Below, piece after piece: positions 26,080 through 32,984 of a stretch of DNA of 38,965 nt. Source of the stretch: an uncultured Ectothiorhodospiraceae bacterium (lineage in GTDB: Bacteria; Pseudomonadota; Gammaproteobacteria; S012-40); NCBI GenBank assembly GCA_945787125.1, contig CALZHW010000017.1, forward strand, positions 1 to 38,965. The letters are read 5' to 3'. Numbering within the stretch: position 1 is the stretch's first letter; the number at the start of each line of letters is the position of its first letter. The position numbers and the translations under genes were made by a program. The notes under the pieces are model-generated. The model had not been told where the DNA came from. It ran no database searches and saw nothing but the letters and a program-made list of their open reading frames with translations.

Positions 26080-27612
26080 ATGTTCAATAACAACGCCAGA
26101 AGTCGACGCCACTTGCAGCGCTCGCAGCCGCCTCAGCGGTCTGTTCGCACGCAGGGTCGGACTCAAGGTCGTGCTGCAAATGTGCAGGGCTGGCGTTCGA
26201 ATAGCGGTATGCATCCACTGACGCAGATTGATGAAAATTCTCGGTTGCTGCGTTATGAGCAACAAGTTAAGCAAGCGTTCGCGCGCATTGAACCAGCCCT
26301 ACGGCAGCTCTCAGCGATGCAAAATGAGACTGACTTCGCGGAGCGTGCGCAACAAGTCGCTAAGAATGCCTTAGGTTTTGAATTGCCGGAAGTGCTGCTG
26401 GCTGATAGCTGGGTTAAACCGCTGGATATCGGCCAGCTGTATGCATGGTGCGTTTTTGAGACCTTTAGTCAGATGTCGGACGATTTTTTTGCGACTAAGC
26501 CATTGGCTGATGCGAATGATGGTGAGTTCCAACACTTTCTGGAGCAGTGTGGTTTTCATACGTTGGATGTCTCACCTTGTGCCGATGGACGTTTGGCACA
26601 TGTGATTCGTTATGTACTGCGCTTACCTTACAAAGCAGTAAGGCGAAAGTCTTATGCAGGCGCTATGTTTGATGTTGATGATAGTCTGCAAAAATGGATG
26701 GAAACAGAAATGTTGCGTTATCGTGAAGGTCGTCCCAATCAAGCGGATAGCCCGACACGTTACCTTAAAATTGCGGTTTATCATCATAGTTCCAGCCAAC
26801 CAGATACGGAAGGTTGCGCCGCTCATGGTAGCGATACTCAACGAGCCGCCGAAGCAGCGCTGGAACGTTTACAGGATTTTCGTCAGGCAGTAGAAAACAC
26901 TTTTTGTTGCGGTGCCTCTATTGATCTTTTATTGATTGGTATTGATACGGATAATGACGTGATTCGTTTGCATTTGCCGAATGCAGATGGAGAAATAGAT
27001 ACAGCAGTCCACATAGATGGGGCAGAGCTTTATCAGGCAACTGCAGCAACATCGGGTGAAGATGCCCTGGGTTTAGTCAGGCAGTATATTGAAGATAAAA
27101 GTAAAACACGGGGCGCCTCTTTGCCTGCTGAGGGCATGTTACGATTGGCAGCACGTTTGCTCTGCGGTAATATTTCGCAAATTGATTATGTGCGCCAATA
27201 CCATAACGGCTGTTATCAGGATATCGGTCATCAAGAATGCTTTATTGGCATGGGAATTGGCTTCGAGGAAGTCCAGCTGCGTAATCTCACTTATTTTGCT
27301 TATTTGCAAACGGTGGAGGAAGGCGCCAAGGATGTGGATGTTGGCATAAAGATTTTTACCGGCTTGAACGTCAATCGCGGATTACCTGTTCCAGTGGTGA
27401 TTCGTAATGATTATCATGGTCAGGTGCCAGGCGCACGCGCACGGGCTGAGGCACGTTGTCATCAATTAGGTGCGGCACTACACAAGCGTCATGGCGATAT
27501 CACCGAACGTGGATTATTGCATACACTGCTGATGGTGCGTGACTGCAATGCTGATGGTCGAGCTGAGATAATTGGTAGTTCTCTGAAATTGAATAGACAG
27601 GAGGCGCACTGA
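26080..27612 (+). CDS. csoSCA: Carboxysomal beta-type carbonic anhydrase CsoSCA (CsoS3)
   Basis: About 510 residues from the ATG at 26080 (MFNNNARSRRH); an in-frame start at 26068 adds four residues. The basic, Arg/Gln-rich N terminus (1-35) matches the segment that tethers the enzyme to RubisCO. The catalytic domain has the beta-carbonic anhydrase motif CADGR (C167, D169, R171), followed by YHHSS (H235/H236) and EGCAAHG (C246), at spacings that match the zinc ligands Cys173, His242 and Cys253 of the Halothiobacillus enzyme. It converts bicarbonate that enters the shell to CO2 for RubisCO. Its TGA overlaps the ATG of csoS4A by one base. Confidence 0.96.
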   Translation: MFNNNARSRRHLQRSQPPQRSVRTQGRTQGRAANVQGWRSNSGMHPLTQIDENSRLLRYEQQVKQAFARIEPALRQLSAMQNETDFAERAQQVAKNALGFELPEVLLADSWVKPLDIGQLYAWCVFETFSQMSDDFFATKPLADANDGEFQHFLEQCGFHTLDVSPCADGRLAHVIRYVLRLPYKAVRRKSYAGAMFDVDDSLQKWMETEMLRYREGRPNQADSPTRYLKIAVYHHSSSQPDTEGCAAHGSDTQRAAEAALERLQDFRQAVENTFCCGASIDLLLIGIDTDNDVIRLHLPNADGEIDTAVHIDGAELYQATAATSGEDALGLVRQYIEDKSKTRGASLPAEGMLRLAARLLCGNISQIDYVRQYHNGCYQDIGHQECFIGMGIGFEEVQLRNLTYFAYLQTVEEGAKDVDVGIKIFTGLNVNRGLPVPVVIRNDYHGQVPGARARAEARCHQLGAALHKRHGDITERGLLHTLLMVRDCNADGRAEIIGSSLKLNRQEAH

Positions 27613-27857
27613 TGAAAATTTATAAAGTTGAAAAACCGTTAGTTGCGACTAACCGCATTGCTGGCATGGAGCATAAGCACCTGCAAGTTGTTTTGGACGG
27701 TAGTTCACGTGCTGTGGCGGTCGACGCAGTGGGTTGTTCGCCTGGTGACTGGGTAATTTGTGTTGGAAGTTCTGCTGCACGCGAAGCAGCTGGTAGCAAA
27801 GAGTATCCCAGTGACTTAACCATCGTCGGCATTATCGACTACTGGGACGAAGAGTAA
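27612..27857 (+). CDS. csoS4A: Carboxysome shell vertex pentamer CsoS4A
   Basis: An 81-residue BMC-vertex (EutN/CcmL-type) protein. The start MKIYKVEKPLVATNRIAGMEH and the core VAVDAVGCSPGDWVICVGSSAAREA are characteristic. Five copies cap the icosahedral vertices. It overlaps the end of csoSCA by one base, and csoS4B follows after five bases, so the three are co-translated. Confidence 0.95.
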   Translation: MKIYKVEKPLVATNRIAGMEHKHLQVVLDGSSRAVAVDAVGCSPGDWVICVGSSAAREAAGSKEYPSDLTIVGIIDYWDEE

Positions 27858-27862
27858 AGTCA

Positions 27863-28159
27863 ATGGAGATTCGTCAAGTTGTCGGTCCACTGGTCTGTAC
27901 ACAACGTCATGCCAGATTGGAACAAAGTAGCTTACGAGTGTTGCGTGATCTTAGTGGCAAGTTATACGTAGCGGTTGACACCTGTGGTAGTCGCCCGGGT
28001 AACTGGGTGTTCGTAGTGAGTGGTTCTGCAGCACGTTTCGCCTGCGGTGACCCTACAGTGCTAACTGATCTGACTATTGGGGGAATTATCGATTTTTGGG
28101 ATGAGACAACCGGGCAGACACAATTGTCGGCCGACAGCGGGACGGTAAAAGTAAATTAG
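27863..28159 (+). CDS. csoS4B: Carboxysome shell vertex pentamer CsoS4B
   Basis: A 98-residue paralogue of CsoS4A with the same BMC-vertex core (LYVAVDTCGSRPGNWVFVVS) and a C-terminal tail of about 15 residues. The usual two vertex proteins follow csoSCA in this order in alpha-carboxysome operons. It starts five bases after csoS4A. Confidence 0.95.
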   Translation: MEIRQVVGPLVCTQRHARLEQSSLRVLRDLSGKLYVAVDTCGSRPGNWVFVVSGSAARFACGDPTVLTDLTIGGIIDFWDETTGQTQLSADSGTVKVN

Positions 28160-28212
28160 TACACTGAAATTTTTATTTACGAGAAACAATTCATCAAGAC
28201 GGAGAAAGAGCA

Positions 28213-28527
28213 ATGAGTGAAAACAATTACGGTATCGCACTGGGCATGATCGAAACACGTGGTTTAGTTCCTGCTATTGAAGCAGCTGATGCGATGACCA
28301 AAGCAGCTGAAGTACGACTGATCGGGCGTGAGTTCGTCGGCGGTGGTTATGTCACTATATTGGTACGTGGTGAGACAGGTGCGGTTAACGCGGCTGTGCG
28401 TGCTGGTGCAGATGCATGTGAGCGAGTAGGAGACGGTTTGGTTGCTGCTCATATTATCGCCCGCCCACATAAAGAAGTAGAGCCAGTATTGAGCATGAGC
28501 ATGAATGCCAATAAGCCAGTCTTGTAA
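28213..28527 (+). CDS. csoS1: Carboxysome shell hexamer CsoS1 (paralogue 1)
   Basis: A 104-residue single-domain BMC shell protein. GIALGMIETRGLVPAIEAAD and VRLIGREFVGGGYVTILVRG are the family core, and the pore-lining and edge residues (HIIARPHKEVE) are preserved. It differs from the neighbouring copy mainly by a C-terminal extension, LSMSMNANKPVL. Hexamers tile the facets and let bicarbonate and sugar phosphates pass. It has AGACGGAG as ribosome binding site. Whether it corresponds to CsoS1A, B or C cannot be assigned. Confidence 0.95.
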   Translation: MSENNYGIALGMIETRGLVPAIEAADAMTKAAEVRLIGREFVGGGYVTILVRGETGAVNAAVRAGADACERVGDGLVAAHIIARPHKEVEPVLSMSMNANKPVL

Positions 28528-28566
28528 TTGAAAGTATTATCTATATAACAGAAGGAGAGTAACACT

Positions 28567-28863
28567 ATGGCAAACGAAACTTATGGTATCGCGTTAGGCA
28601 TGATAGAAACCCGTGGATTGGTTCCAGCAATTGAAGCTGCAGACGCCATGACCAAAGCGGCTGAAGTAAGATTGATCGGACGTGAATTCGTTGGCGGTGG
28701 CTATGTAACAATTTTAGTTCGCGGCGAAACCGGTGCGGTTAACGCAGCAGTTCGTGCTGGCGCAGACGCCTGTGAACGAGTAGGTGATGGCTTGGTTGCT
28801 GCTCATATAATTGCTCGTCCTCATAAAGAAGTTGAGCCAGTTCTTGGTGGTACTGTAAAGTAA
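28567..28863 (+). CDS. csoS1: Carboxysome shell hexamer CsoS1 (paralogue 2)
   Basis: A 98-residue BMC protein almost identical to the preceding one over residues 6-93, ending VLGGTVK. The DNA differs at many third positions although the proteins match, so the duplication is old or codon-diverged rather than a recent tandem copy. It is preceded by AGAAGGAGAG. Many alpha-carboxysome operons have two or three such genes here. Confidence 0.95.
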   Translation: MANETYGIALGMIETRGLVPAIEAADAMTKAAEVRLIGREFVGGGYVTILVRGETGAVNAAVRAGADACERVGDGLVAAHIIARPHKEVEPVLGGTVK

Positions 28864-28875
28864 TGTCAGCGAGAT

Positions 28876-28926
28876 GCCGGGTATGACTGGGTAGTGGAAG
28901 ATACTTTACTGCCCACCAGCCCCGGC
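28876..28926 (+). terminator. Stem-loop between csoS1 and the acRAF gene
   Basis: GCCGGG at 28876-28881 pairs with CCCGGC at 28921-28926, and an inner helix forms from CTGG/CCAG and GTAGT/ACTGC. No T-tract follows. It may protect the shell-gene mRNA or attenuate the downstream genes. Confidence 0.5.
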
Positions 28927-28971
28927 TCTGAATAACCAAAATATCCTGATGTGTTAGGTGAGGGTGTAATG

Positions 28972-29238
28972 ATGAGCGAAAATTGGGTTACACGTAAACG
29001 TCCTGTGCGTCTTGAACGTCGATTCGAGTTTTCAGACTATGAAGACACTCGCGAATTCCTGGATCGTGCTGCTGAGTTGGCAGAGAGCCAGGGTTATTAT
29101 CCAGACATGAGTTTTGGACGAACGCATGTTTGTATCACCTTGCAGTCAGATGAAGATACGGAAACAGTCAGTGAAAAATTGCTGGCTTATGCACACCTGA
29201 TAGATGATTTAGTGCCTCCTGCACGGTTGGTTAATTGA
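28972..29238 (+). CDS. acRAF, pterin carbinolamine dehydratase-like RubisCO assembly factor
   Basis: An 88-residue protein from the ATG at 28972 (28969 is an alternative), with AGGTGAGGG upstream. It has a PCD-like alpha/beta fold pattern: RRFEFSDYEDTREFLDRAAELAESQGYYPDMSF, of which the central helix is the recognisable part, then THVCITLQ. The His-His catalytic pair of true dehydratases is absent, as in the acRAF family, which helps RubisCO large-subunit assembly and is encoded in alpha-carboxysome operons. Position right after csoS1 supports this. Confidence 0.85.
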   Translation: MSENWVTRKRPVRLERRFEFSDYEDTREFLDRAAELAESQGYYPDMSFGRTHVCITLQSDEDTETVSEKLLAYAHLIDDLVPPARLVN

Positions 29239-29269
29239 GCAAGATTACTGAATCAATAGGAGAGCTATT

Positions 29270-29472
29270 ATGAGCACAGATAACAAACAAGACGTTGACA
29301 GCGCAACAAATACAAATACAAATAGCATTCCGGCTAAGCCGGCTGCTCAGGTTAAAAACAAAACTTCGAAGGTGACAGATCAGACTCAAAAAAATAGTCC
29401 TCGAAGTAAAGAGACTCAGTCAGAAGAAACAGCACCAGTGTTTGTTTCTCGCCGAGTCTGGCCTGACTAACT
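29270..29472 (+). CDS. mcdB: Small disordered protein, putative alpha-carboxysome positioning protein McdB
   Basis: A 66-residue protein with no predicted fold. The first 50 residues are rich in N, T, S, K and Q. It ends in APVFVSRRVWPD. Alpha-McdB proteins are short and disordered, are encoded in cso operons and carry a conserved tryptophan near the C terminus, all of which fits. McdB recruits carboxysomes to the ParA-type ATPase McdA, which spaces them on the nucleoid. No ParA/McdA gene is in this window, so the partner must be elsewhere, or this is an orphan. AGGAGAG precedes the ATG. The identification rests on size, composition, location and C terminus only. Confidence 0.55.
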
Positions 29473-29517
29473 TTGGCCTGACTAACTTTGGCTTGACAAC
29501 TCGGGCTTGACAAATGG
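29459..29517 (+). repeat. Degenerate 15-base tandem repeat spanning the putative mcdB stop
   Basis: TGGCCTGACTAACTT occurs twice in perfect tandem at 29459-29473 and 29474-29488, followed by two decayed units (29489-29502 and 29503-29517). The first unit encodes the terminal W-P-D-stop of the small protein, so the following units repeat its stop-codon region. Confidence 0.8.
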
Positions 29518-29818
29518 GTTAATAATACCAAAGTTGAGTTCTTTGCAAGGCAACGTCTAATTATTATAAATAGTGCGCCTTGCTAGATGTGATAAATTGG
29601 CCCGTCTGTCGGGATATGTTCGAGGATGGGGAGCCAAGACTGCATGGGTTTATCGGTCGTTTAAAACAAATAGCGACGACCATTTACTTCAAGTGATTGA
29701 TAAATTTGCAGTGAGGTAATGCCTGTGTAATCGTTTCCATTCTTGGCTGGACTTCTAGATAGCTTGTGGTTTGTGTAAAAAGACGAACCACAGAAGATAG
29801 ACCGAATGGAGAAATGAA
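29518..29818. other. Intergenic region before the sbtA module
   Basis: About 300 bases with no supportable gene. It separates the carboxysome operon from the transporter genes and probably holds the promoter of the second transcription unit. GAATGGAGA at about 29805-29813 is the sbtA ribosome binding site. No clear terminator or promoter hexamers were recognised. Confidence 0.4.
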
Positions 29819-30841
29819 ATGTCTAGTCTAAGTAATTTGCTATTGCCTGCGGTGCTGTTTTTTGCGCTGGGTGTTATAGCTCGGCTAATCAAATCTGACC
29901 TGCGTTTCCCTCCTGATCTAGCCAAAGTGCTCTCAATTTATCTACTGATGTCAATCGGTCTGCACGGTGGCTATGAGCTGGCCAAAGCCGATCTAATGAC
30001 GGCATTCAGTTCGATTATCTGGGCGCTCATTTTAGGCTTCAGTCTGCCAATCATTGGTTACTTATTCTTGGTGTTCACTCGCAAAGTGAACCCTCTAGAT
30101 GCAGCGGCGATCTCCGCTCACTATGGATCTGTTAGCGCTGGAACGTTTCTCATGGCTATCGCCTACCTGGATAATGCAGCTGTGAAGTATGAGACTTACC
30201 CGTTAATTATGTTGGCCGTCATGGAATCTCCAGCAATAGTTGTCGGTCTTCTTCTGGCGGCGAAAGCGCGCCAATCTTTAGCAGCACACGAAATAACCTC
30301 ACAACTACCTCCCAGTTCAACTTTGCCCGCTAATGATCAGGACAAGCAGCAATTTGGCTCGTTAATGCGTGAAGCTTTTACTAACGGTAGTGTGGTGGTA
30401 CTGATTGGCTCAATGATCATTGGCGCTGTCTCTTCACCCGCTAGCATGGGAAAATTATTTCCCTTTATTGACGAAATTTTTATGGGTGTGTTGTGTTTAT
30501 TTTTATTCGATATGGGCATGGTGGCAGCGCGTCGTATCGGTGATTTTCGCCAGGTAGGGCTGTTGCTGTGTGCTTTTGGTATCTTGATGCCATTGGTCGG
30601 CGGAGTGGTAGGCGCCTGCGTTGGTATTTATATCCTTGATTTCAGTGTTGGCGGTGCAACGTTAGTGGCTGTATTGGGTGCCAGTGCTTCCTATATCGCA
30701 GTGCCACCAGCAATGCGGTTGGCTATACCTGAGGCGAATCCTTCTTTCTATTTAACGCTGTCTCTGGGAATTACATTCCCTTTTAATGTTGTTTTTGGAA
30801 TTCCTCTTTACCACGCCCTAGTGCAGGCAATGGCAAATTGA
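29819..30841 (+). CDS. sbtA: SbtA, sodium-dependent bicarbonate transporter
   Basis: A 340-residue inner-membrane protein with about ten transmembrane helices in two inverted halves. The family block AAAISAHYGSVSAGTFLMAIAYL is split over residues 96-118 and includes the substrate-binding loop; the second half has GASASYIAVPPAMRLAIPEANPSF. It imports bicarbonate with Na+, feeding the carboxysomes. The PII-like partner gene sbtB follows after 37 bases, which is the standard pairing. An N-ATPase that might export Na+ is encoded in the same window, but a functional link is only a suggestion. Confidence 0.93.
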   Translation: MSSLSNLLLPAVLFFALGVIARLIKSDLRFPPDLAKVLSIYLLMSIGLHGGYELAKADLMTAFSSIIWALILGFSLPIIGYLFLVFTRKVNPLDAAAISAHYGSVSAGTFLMAIAYLDNAAVKYETYPLIMLAVMESPAIVVGLLLAAKARQSLAAHEITSQLPPSSTLPANDQDKQQFGSLMREAFTNGSVVVLIGSMIIGAVSSPASMGKLFPFIDEIFMGVLCLFLFDMGMVAARRIGDFRQVGLLLCAFGILMPLVGGVVGACVGIYILDFSVGGATLVAVLGASASYIAVPPAMRLAIPEANPSFYLTLSLGITFPFNVVFGIPLYHALVQAMAN

Positions 30842-30878
30842 ATGTATTGAGTTTACAAGTTTAGCAGGGAGATGAGTG

Positions 30879-31205
30879 ATGATAGCGTTATATCCTCAAA
30901 AATTACTTAACATTATTACTATAGATTCCATGGAAGACAGGTTAGTGGAGTCTTTTCACAAATATGGTGCAAGTGGATACACAATATTGCGTGCTCGAGG
31001 AGAGGGGGCTTCTGGCTTGCAAGCGGATATCAGTGGCTTCGATGCTAATATAATGGTGAAAGTCATTGTGCCGGAAGAGCGGTTGAGTGCGATATTAGAA
31101 AGCTTGGAGCGCAAGATCCTTAAAGGGTACCACTTGACGGTTTTCATCACCGATGTACAAGTGATGACACCCGAGAAATTTGCCAAACCATTGAGTGAAC
31201 GATGA
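30879..31205 (+). CDS. sbtB: SbtB, PII-like regulator of SbtA
   Basis: A 108-residue PII-like protein from the ATG at 30879, with AGGGAG seven bases upstream; GTG at 30876 is possible. It has the ferredoxin-like beta-alpha-beta pattern and a T-loop region around GARGEGASGLQAD-like sequence (ILRARGEGASGLQA). SbtB trimers bind adenine nucleotides, including cAMP in cyanobacteria, and inhibit or tune SbtA at the membrane. Its position immediately after sbtA is diagnostic. The sequence ends soon after the fold, without an obvious redox CxxC extension as seen in some cyanobacterial SbtB proteins. Confidence 0.88.
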   Translation: MIALYPQKLLNIITIDSMEDRLVESFHKYGASGYTILRARGEGASGLQADISGFDANIMVKVIVPEERLSAILESLERKILKGYHLTVFITDVQVMTPEKFAKPLSER

Positions 31206-31233
31206 GCATAGTGAATGGTGACAGGCACACATA

Positions 31234-32268
31234 GTGACAGAACAAAAAAAATCAAGATTCAAAGGTGGCCTGCCTGATTACCTTATTCGTCATACTACTT
31301 TCAGGCAGATGCAGATTTTTGAAGCGGTTGTACGTCTCGGCAATTTCACGCGTGCGGCTGAAGAGCTTTTTTTGACTCAGCCGACGGTTTCAACGCAACT
31401 CAAGAAGTTAACAGATGTATTGGAAATGCCACTGCTTGATCAATCTGGCCGTCAGCTGAAACCCACCGAGGCGGGTGAGGCGTTGTATCGAGCGATACGG
31501 CTGATTTTTGATTCACTATCTGATTTAGATATGTCGATTGCAGGACTTAAGGGGTTGCGTAGAGGGCGGCTACGCCTAGGCGTAATTTCCACCGCACAGT
31601 ATTTCGCACCTGAAATCCTTGGTGATTTTTGCCGTAAATTTCCAGGCAGCGATATCTCGCTTAAAGTAACCAATCGTGATCGTGTCATTGAACGTATTCA
31701 AGATAATGAGGACGATCTCTATATTCTTGGTCAGCCTCCAGAAAAGATGCTGAATCTCAAAGTTTATCCGTTTGCACCAAATCCGTTGGTGGTAATGGCG
31801 TCACGTGATCACCCACTTTGTCAGGAGTCAAATATTTCAATTGAGCGCCTTGCAGAAGAGTCTTTTATTGCGCGTGAAGTTGGTTCGGGCATTCGAGATA
31901 CCGTTATGAAATTGTTTGCAGAGCGTGGATTGAAGCTCAAAACAAGAATGGAGCTCGGCAGCAACGAAGCCATTAAACATGCTGTGATTGGTGGTCTGGG
32001 CGTTACCGTGTTGTCGTTGCACACTCTTTGTCTTGAAGGTGCGGATGGTCCGGTGGATGTGCTTGACGTGCAAGGATTTCCGATAGAGCGAAAATGGTAT
32101 CTCGCTCATTCTAAGGATAAGGAAATATCCCTGATGGCCAGTGCTTTTCTTGAATTCGCGTTGGCCAGTGAGCCAGTTATCACCAAGCGAATGGAAACGT
32201 TATATAGGAAGTTTTCACAACGTCATGAACTGGTGCGCAGCAAGAATAAAGGTAAGGAGAAGGCTTAG
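31234..32268 (+). CDS. cbbR: LysR-type transcriptional regulator, CbbR/CcmR-like
   Basis: A 344-residue LysR protein starting at GTG 31234. The winged helix-turn-helix (about 22-82) contains FEAVVRLGNFTRAAEELF and TQPTVSTQLKKL, close to CbbR/CmpR. The effector domain (about 100-310) includes LRLGVISTAQYFAPEILGDF and GRPP-like GQPPEKMLNL segments typical of CbbR. Such proteins sense Calvin-cycle or photorespiratory metabolites and activate cbb and bicarbonate-transport genes. It is encoded in the same direction between sbtB and csoS1D rather than divergently from cbbL, so the likely targets are the sbtA module, the cbbL promoter, or both. CbbR versus CcmR naming is uncertain. Confidence 0.85.
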   Translation: MTEQKKSRFKGGLPDYLIRHTTFRQMQIFEAVVRLGNFTRAAEELFLTQPTVSTQLKKLTDVLEMPLLDQSGRQLKPTEAGEALYRAIRLIFDSLSDLDMSIAGLKGLRRGRLRLGVISTAQYFAPEILGDFCRKFPGSDISLKVTNRDRVIERIQDNEDDLYILGQPPEKMLNLKVYPFAPNPLVVMASRDHPLCQESNISIERLAEESFIAREVGSGIRDTVMKLFAERGLKLKTRMELGSNEAIKHAVIGGLGVTVLSLHTLCLEGADGPVDVLDVQGFPIERKWYLAHSKDKEISLMASAFLEFALASEPVITKRMETLYRKFSQRHELVRSKNKGKEKA

Positions 32269-32324
32269 TTCATCTATATTCGGAACTTGCCATTGTTTAA
32301 TTTGAAAAAAGTAATAAAACTAAA

Positions 32325-32939
32325 ATGATTAAATTACGAACTTATGTGTTCATCGATTCACTGCAGCCGCAGCTTGCAACGTATCTTGGAACTGTGTCAC
32401 AAGGATTTTTACCCGTGCCTGGCGATGCCTGTCTTTGGCTCGAAGTTGAACCAGGTATGGCAATACATCGTTTGACAGATGTCGCGCTCAAAGCCACACG
32501 AGTTCATCTAGGCCAGCAGGTGGTTGAACGTGCTTTCGGTTCAATGGTGTTCCATCATCGTGACCAAAGTGATGTAATAGAAGCAGGTCGGTCAGTGTTA
32601 AATGCCCTCCACACAACAGAAAATTCACGCCAGAAATGCCGCATTGCCTGGAGTGAGACGGTGCGTGCGATCACACCTGATCATGCAGTTCTGATTAATC
32701 GGCAAGATCGTAAAGGGTCAATGATTCTGCCGGGTCAGAGCATGTATATTCTCGAAACTGAGCCGGCTGGGTACATAGTCTACGCGGCTAACGAGGCTGA
32801 GAAAGCGTCAAACATAACGTTGATAGATGCGCGAGCTGTCGGTGCATTTGGGCGGCTTACATTGGCTGGCAAAGAAGCTGATATTGATGTCGCCGCGCAA
32901 GCGGCAATAAATGCGGTGCATAACCTGTCGGGTGTGTAA
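32325..32939 (+). CDS. csoS1D: CsoS1D, tandem-BMC gated-pore carboxysome shell protein
   Basis: A 204-residue protein with two BMC domains in tandem. [21 protein letters not shown], split at residue 20, opens the first, and [20 protein letters not shown] closes the second. Both match cyanobacterial CsoS1D closely. The gating Glu-Arg pair is present in VERAFGS. Stacked trimers of CsoS1D have a large pore that can open and close, probably for ribulose bisphosphate and phosphoglycerate. The long N-terminal extension of the cyanobacterial proteins is absent. It lies outside the main cso operon, next to transporters. Confidence 0.92.
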   Translation: MIKLRTYVFIDSLQPQLATYLGTVSQGFLPVPGDACLWLEVEPGMAIHRLTDVALKATRVHLGQQVVERAFGSMVFHHRDQSDVIEAGRSVLNALHTTENSRQKCRIAWSETVRAITPDHAVLINRQDRKGSMILPGQSMYILETEPAGYIVYAANEAEKASNITLIDARAVGAFGRLTLAGKEADIDVAAQAAINAVHNLSGV

Positions 32940-32984
32940 TGAATTTTAAATAAATTTGAATGTACGTTACTTTAGGAAGTAGGC

